Below are positions 5,036-8,640 of a stretch of 8,640 bases of DNA, piece after piece. Positions within the stretch are counted from its first letter, which is position 1; every line of letters begins with the position of its first letter. Below the pieces are notes generated by a model. The model had not been told where the DNA came from. It ran no database searches and was given only the letters and a program-made list of their open reading frames with translations. Where the stretch lies: NCBI GenBank assembly GCA_002359055.1, contig DEQC01000060.1, positions 1 through 8,640 on the forward strand, written 5' to 3'. The position numbers and the translations under genes are program-made. This DNA comes from Flavobacteriales bacterium UBA3376. GTDB lineage: Bacteria; Bacteroidota; Bacteroidia; Flavobacteriales; Weeksellaceae.

Positions 5036-6448
5036 ATGGACCCAGAACCCTTTTTATACACTGCCTCGCTTACAGTTGCAAATACTGTAATTCATGAGAT
5101 TTCAATTTGGAAATTATTACTTACAATCTTTTTAGTTTTATTGAATGCTTTCTTTGTAGCAGCAGAATTTGCGATTGTAAAAATCCGCATGTCTCAAATT
5201 GAAACTAAAGCCAATATAAGTCCTGCGCTTTCAAAAACCGCCAAAGTGATTGTAAATCACTTAGATGCACACTTAGCAGCGACTCAATTAGGAATCACAC
5301 TTGCATCACTTGGTTTAGGTTGGGTGGGTGAAAGTTCGATTTCTCCCATCATCATCAAGTTTTTCGATTTAATTGGTTTGAGTGGACCTGAATATCACAG
5401 CATCGCATCGACCATTGCATTTTGGGGATCATTTGCTGTAATTACAGTTTTACATATAGTTTTTGGTGAATTAGCTCCAAAATCTATGGCTATTCGATAT
5501 CCTGTAAACACTACTTTTGCCATTGCATGGCCACTTAGAGTTTTTTACATCATATTTAAACCCATCATTTATTTGATGAATGGTTTTGCGAACTTCTTCT
5601 TAAATATGATCGGCTTTAAACCTTTGGAAGGAGGTGAAATTCATTCAGAAGAGGAATTGAAAATGATAATTTCTGAATCCCAAGAAGGAGGTGCCATAGA
5701 GGCGACTGAGAGAGATTTGATCCAAAATGTATTTGAATTTGACGATAGAAGAGTTAGCAATATTCAAACACTTCGTAAGAATGTCTATGCATTAGACATG
5801 AAAACGACCGTCAAAGAAGCCATCGATTATTCCATCGATAAAGGTTTCTCAAGATATCCTGTGTACGAGGAGGAATTGGATGAAATCAAAGGTATTTTAT
5901 ATACAAAGGATTTGGTTAAATTGACCTTAGAACATCCGGAAGAAACGAGTTTCGAAAGCATCATAAGAAAACCTTTGTTTGTATCAGAAAGTTATAAAAT
6001 CAAGAACTTATTGAAACAATTCCAGAAAAAACGCATACAAATGGCTGTTGTAACCAATGAAATTGGTGAAGTAACTGGTATCGTAACTATGGAAGATATT
6101 TTAGAAGAATTAGTGGGTGAAATTCAAGATGAATACGACAATGAAGATCCAATAGTTGTAAATATCAGTGAAGGATTGTATTCGGTTGACGCTCATAGCA
6201 GCCTTTCTGATATCAATCGTTATTTGCCATATAGATTTGAAGAAAGCGAACAATACGACACACTTTCGGGCTTATTGGCCGAAACTTTTTCAGATCGAGA
6301 TATCAAAGCTGGTGATGTTCTAGAGTTGGAACATTATGAAGTTAAAATCATCAAAATGTATAGAAACTCTGTTGAAAGAGCGGAATTATCTTTGAAGGTT
6401 TTACCGTCTAATGGTGAAGAAAACGATAACAACGATAAGTTATTCTAA
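5036..6448 (+). CDS. HlyC/CorC (CNNM-like) family membrane protein: DUF21, CBS pair, CorC_HlyC domain
   Basis: The product is 470 residues, normal for the family. The N-terminal DUF21 membrane domain spans about 20-200, with hydrophobic segments near 25-48, 77-99, 124-144 and 161-192. It holds the family motifs N-A-F-F-V-A-A-E-F-A at 37-46, A-T-Q-L-G-I-T-L-A-S-L-G-L-G-W at 82-96 and G-E-L-A-P-K at 144-149. Two CBS domains follow (about 225-285 and 295-350, containing 'FSRYPVYEEELDEIKGILYT' and 'VTGIVTMEDILEELVGE'), then a CorC_HlyC domain at about 370-455. Relatives are linked to magnesium/cobalt or other cation efflux, with adenine nucleotides sensed by the CBS pair; 'hemolysin' is a historical label. 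The A-A-E-F-A-I-V form resembles the YrkA/YtfL-type branch rather than GldE, though I cannot rule out close relatives. The ATG at 5036 follows a clear promoter. The 3' end overlaps the convergent exonuclease gene by 9 nt. Confidence 0.92.
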   Translation: MDPEPFLYTASLTVANTVIHEISIWKLLLTIFLVLLNAFFVAAEFAIVKIRMSQIETKANISPALSKTAKVIVNHLDAHLAATQLGITLASLGLGWVGESSISPIIIKFFDLIGLSGPEYHSIASTIAFWGSFAVITVLHIVFGELAPKSMAIRYPVNTTFAIAWPLRVFYIIFKPIIYLMNGFANFFLNMIGFKPLEGGEIHSEEELKMIISESQEGGAIEATERDLIQNVFEFDDRRVSNIQTLRKNVYALDMKTTVKEAIDYSIDKGFSRYPVYEEELDEIKGILYTKDLVKLTLEHPEETSFESIIRKPLFVSESYKIKNLLKQFQKKRIQMAVVTNEIGEVTGIVTMEDILEELVGEIQDEYDNEDPIVVNISEGLYSVDAHSSLSDINRYLPYRFEESEQYDTLSGLLAETFSDRDIKAGDVLELEHYEVKIIKMYRNSVERAELSLKVLPSNGEENDNNDKLF

Positions 6449-7135
6449 TTCTATCAAAGTTTCATTTCTAAATTTCCTGAAGACTTGAACCAGGGTGAAA
6501 ACATCTTTTTCGCAATATTTTTTGATACGCTCCAAGTCTTTATCTTGGTAATAAACCTCGGCAACTTGAGATCCATCAATATCGTCCTTGGGCGTTGGTA
6601 TACCAAAAATTGCTGCCAACAAATCCAATGATGTATAATGTTTATAATCTCCGAATTTCCACAATTCCATAGTGTCGAGATGTTGAACTTCCCATGGTTT
6701 TTTGCCTTGAATACTCAAAGCATTCGGTAAGTTTAATCCATGAATCAAAATCCTTCTTCCCAAAAATGGAAAGTCGAATTCTTTTCCGTTGTGAGCACAT
6801 AAAATTAAACCTGTAGCAAAATATGGACTGTTCAATAGTTCGATGAAATCCTCCAAAATCTTTTTTTCATCATCGCCATAAAAACTTTTTACTCTCAACT
6901 TTTCGCCTTTCACTATCACTCCAAACGAAATACAAACGATCTTCCCAAATTCTGCCATTATACCCGCACGCTGATAAAACATTTCTTCTGCGGTTTCCTC
7001 TTCTTTGAGTTGATAGCTGATCTTTTTTTGCCACAATTTTTTCCAGTTTTCAGACAAATCTTCCCATTGTTCGACCATGGGAACTGTTTCAATGTCCAAA
7101 AACAGTACTTTATTGATTTCTAAATTCTTCAACAT
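6440..7135 (-). CDS. DnaQ/PolB-like 3'-5' exonuclease (RNase H fold)
   Basis: The 231-residue protein has the DEDDy exonuclease signature. Exo I is F-L-D-I-E-T with D14 and E16. Exo II is A-H-N-G-K-E-F-D with D121 in the motif H115-N116...F120-D121. Exo III is Y207-C-E-K-D211. The Tyr four residues before the last Asp marks the DEDDy subtype. The pattern matches the stand-alone 'predicted 3'-5' exonuclease related to DNA polymerase B exonuclease domain' family, common in Bacteroidota. It would remove nucleotides from DNA or RNA 3' ends with two metal ions in the cytoplasm; the real substrate is unknown. The ATG at 7135 lies inside the 3' end of the upstream hydrolase gene, overlapping by 26 nt in another frame, so translational coupling is likely. 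No promoter of its own is seen. Confidence 0.88.
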   Translation of the reverse strand: MLKNLEINKVLFLDIETVPMVEQWEDLSENWKKLWQKKISYQLKEEETAEEMFYQRAGIMAEFGKIVCISFGVIVKGEKLRVKSFYGDDEKKILEDFIELLNSPYFATGLILCAHNGKEFDFPFLGRRILIHGLNLPNALSIQGKKPWEVQHLDTMELWKFGDYKHYTSLDLLAAIFGIPTPKDDIDGSQVAEVYYQDKDLERIKKYCEKDVFTLVQVFRKFRNETLIELE

Positions 7136-8339
7136 TTTCTTTAGGTTTTAGTAGGTTATTTTCTTTCAATAATTTCATCACTTCATCAACAAAATAATAA
7201 GTATCATTGTCCAAAAACCCTCGACCTTCATTTCTTTCATCCTTTTCATGTCCTAAACGAACAATGACCAAATCTTCACTCGGAACAACTATTACTCTTT
7301 GACCTAAATGTCCCATCAGCCCATAGAAATTGGGTTCATGCTCATAATCTGTCCAAATCGAATAGCCATATCGTTGATGTTCTCCATCTCTAAAAGCCTT
7401 TGAGTTTGGAGTGACCATTTTTTGAACAAAAGCCGAATCCAACAACTGTTTTCCGTTCCATTGACCATTTTGTAAAAGCAGCTGTCCCAATTTACCGAAG
7501 TCACGAACGTTGCTGTTCAAACAACAATACGCTTTTTCCATTCCATCTTTTCGATCTTTGGACCAATAAGCATCTTCCTCCATTCCCATAGGTTGCCAAA
7601 ATTCTTCTTGTAAATATTGAGAAATGCTTATTCCAACGGCTCTTTGAAGGATAATTGCCAATAATTGAGTATCGCTCGAAATATAATTAAACCTCTGACC
7701 TGGTTCAGCAATAAATTTTCTACTCAACATTTGCTTTTCGATATTTCTTCCGTAATAAGCTTTGGCAGTGGGATTCAATGGTAAATAATAATCCTCTTTC
7801 CAATCGAATCCAGAAGTCATGGCTGACAAATCACCAATTGTACAATTTCTACCGAATTCATCATCTTCGAATTCAGGCAAAAAATCTGTTATTGGTTGAT
7901 CCAAAGATTCGATATATCCTTGTTCGATTGCTTTACCCAAAAGCAAAGTCACCACAGATTTCGACATAGAAAATGAATTGGTATGACTTTTACTTGAATA
8001 TCCATCCCAATAATGTTCCCAAAGTATCTCTCCATCTTTGGCTACAAAAAATCCTATGGATTTGAATTGTTCTAATTCATCGCGCAATTCTTTGGTCAAA
8101 GGAATTTGATTATAAAGTTCATGTTTAAACCAAGGTTGGGCTTTATTGGAAAGAATTATATTATTGTCAAAATCTTTATAATCATCGATATTGGCTGTTT
8201 TATGACCTTTCAAATAGGTCAATTTCGCACCTCTAATTATATATTGATTTCCTGTGAGATAAAGCACAGCAATCAACAAAAGGATTATGATTGCTACAAC
8301 TTTTACAATTCCTAAAAATATTCTTCTAAACTTGTTCAT
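7110..8339 (-). CDS. Membrane-anchored serine hydrolase of the beta-lactamase/class C family
   Basis: The product is 409 residues. An N-terminal basic stretch (K3, R5, R6) precedes a transmembrane helix at about 8-29, with no obvious cleavage site, so the catalytic domain should sit in the periplasm. The domain carries S124-M-S-K127 (the SxxK nucleophile/base pair), Y219-I-S221 (the YxN-like motif) and H344-L-G346 in place of KTG, the pattern of esterase/peptidase-type members of the beta-lactamase fold. 'SFSMSKSVVTLLLGKAIEQG' and 'IGDLSAMTSGFDW' are classic family segments. Such proteins act on peptides, esters or cell-wall material; nothing here identifies the substrate, and true beta-lactamase activity is unlikely to be the main role. 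The ATG at 8339 fits the membrane anchor. It is first in a two-gene unit with the exonuclease and divergent from sodA. Confidence 0.9.
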   Translation of the reverse strand: MNKFRRIFLGIVKVVAIIILLLIAVLYLTGNQYIIRGAKLTYLKGHKTANIDDYKDFDNNIILSNKAQPWFKHELYNQIPLTKELRDELEQFKSIGFFVAKDGEILWEHYWDGYSSKSHTNSFSMSKSVVTLLLGKAIEQGYIESLDQPITDFLPEFEDDEFGRNCTIGDLSAMTSGFDWKEDYYLPLNPTAKAYYGRNIEKQMLSRKFIAEPGQRFNYISSDTQLLAIILQRAVGISISQYLQEEFWQPMGMEEDAYWSKDRKDGMEKAYCCLNSNVRDFGKLGQLLLQNGQWNGKQLLDSAFVQKMVTPNSKAFRDGEHQRYGYSIWTDYEHEPNFYGLMGHLGQRVIVVPSEDLVIVRLGHEKDERNEGRGFLDNDTYYFVDEVMKLLKENNLLKPKENVEEFRNQ

Positions 8340-8360
8340 AAACTTTTACTAATACTATGC

Positions 8361-8378
8361 AATTTATAAAATTTATAA
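8361..8378. repeat. Tandem 9-mer AATTTATAA x2 in the hydrolase-sodA gap
   Basis: AATTTATAA occurs twice without a gap (8361-8369 and 8370-8378), 22 bp upstream of the hydrolase start codon. It lies where the minus-strand promoter would be expected, but neither copy makes a clean TAnnTTTG box. It may be a simple AT-rich duplication. Confidence 0.4.
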
Positions 8379-8430
8379 CTGAATCAATAGTTTTAATTTA
8401 TTCTTAATAGAAAAGATGAAAAAACAGCCG

Positions 8431-8438
8431 TATATTTG
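8431..8438 (+). promoter_or_regulatory. -7 box of the sodA promoter
   Basis: TATATTTG at 8431-8438 is a perfect TAnnTTTG box. It would start transcription near 8443-8447, about 30 nt before the sodA ATG. I see no clear TTTG box 17-23 nt upstream, so activity may depend on an activator. Confidence 0.5.
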
Positions 8439-8476
8439 GGATTGAGTTTAGTATTAACATTTAAAACCATAAAATC

Positions 8477-8640
8477 ATGGCATTTGAATTACCTAAGTTA
8501 CCATATGCAACAGATGCATTGGAACCACACATTGACGCAAGAACCATGGAAATCCATCACGGAAAACACCATGCAGGATATACAAACAACTTAAACGCTG
8601 CAATTGAAGGCAGTGAGTTAGAAGGACTTTCAATTGAAGA
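8477..8640 (+). CDS. sodA: Superoxide dismutase (Mn/Fe family), N-terminal part (3' end outside window)
   Basis: The frame opens at the ATG at 8477 and gives 54 residues before the right edge; the family is about 200 residues long. The opening 'FELPKLPYATDALEPHID' is the hallmark N-terminus of Mn/Fe superoxide dismutases, followed by T-M-E-I-H-H-G-K-H-H. His27 is the first metal ligand, His31 a conserved active-site neighbour and Tyr35 the gateway tyrosine. The I-H-H form is as in manganese enzymes, where iron enzymes of the SodB type usually have Y-H-Y, so manganese or cambialistic use is favoured, though the other three ligands are outside the window. The enzyme converts superoxide to oxygen and hydrogen peroxide in the cytoplasm. 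It has its own -7 box and is divergent from the serine hydrolase gene. Confidence 0.96.
   Translation, partial: MAFELPKLPYATDALEPHIDARTMEIHHGKHHAGYTNNLNAAIEGSELEGLSIE

Noticed and set aside
5036..6448. The DUF21/CBS protein as gliding protein GldE or a true hemolysin
   Set aside because: The motif N-A-F-F-V-A-A-E-F-A fits the general CorC/YrkA-like branch; no gldD or other gliding gene is adjacent, and the hemolysin label is historical.
7316..7504. Small open frames overlapping the serine hydrolase gene (7316-7504 minus, 7778-7969 plus, 8106-8315 plus)
   Set aside because: All lie within the hydrolase coding region in other frames and show no signal of being real proteins.

Overview
The window looks like ordinary chromosomal DNA from a member of the Bacteroidota, probably a Cytophagia or Flavobacteriia relative. 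The evidence is AT-rich DNA, no Shine-Dalgarno sequences ahead of the genes, several promoter boxes of the Bacteroidota type (TTTG, 17-23 nt spacer, TAnnTTTG), and a typical gene set: a lipoprotein LptC next to a PpiD-like foldase and an outer-membrane barrel, a fused dipeptide-type ABC ATPase, and a DUF21/CBS 'hemolysin' protein. I see no transposase, integrase, phage gene, CRISPR array or toxin-antitoxin pair.

Left part (1-2864, all on the minus strand): an envelope-biogenesis cluster. In transcription order it has an outer-membrane beta-barrel protein (2864 to 1596), the LPS-export lipoprotein LptC (1585 to 1004), and the N-terminal part of a membrane-anchored PpiD/SurA-type foldase that runs off the left edge (884 to 1). 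The barrel and lptC genes are 10 nt apart and surely co-transcribed. The foldase follows after 119 nt.

Middle (2865-5035): a 192-nt intergenic region with back-to-back promoters, a tRNA-Phe(GAA) gene on the plus strand with a strong hairpin terminator, and a long minus-strand gene for a double-ATPase peptide/nickel-type ABC transporter subunit that must start at a non-ATG codon. A 160-nt divergent promoter region separates it from the next gene.

Right part (5036-8640): a plus-strand CNNM/CorC-like membrane protein (DUF21, two CBS domains, CorC_HlyC domain) runs tail-to-tail into a minus-strand pair. That pair is a membrane-anchored beta-lactamase-fold serine hydrolase followed, with a 26-nt overlap, by a DnaQ/PolB-like 3'-5' exonuclease. 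At the right edge a manganese-type superoxide dismutase gene begins on the plus strand, divergent from the hydrolase.

I found no convincing previously undescribed system. The points most worth a second look are regulatory or architectural: repeated TTGCAAATA elements 20 bp apart in the envelope operon promoter, overlapping divergent promoters and a foldable leader before the CBS protein, the overlapping hydrolase/exonuclease pair, and the ABC ATPase without permease neighbours. No gap between genes exceeds 300 bases.
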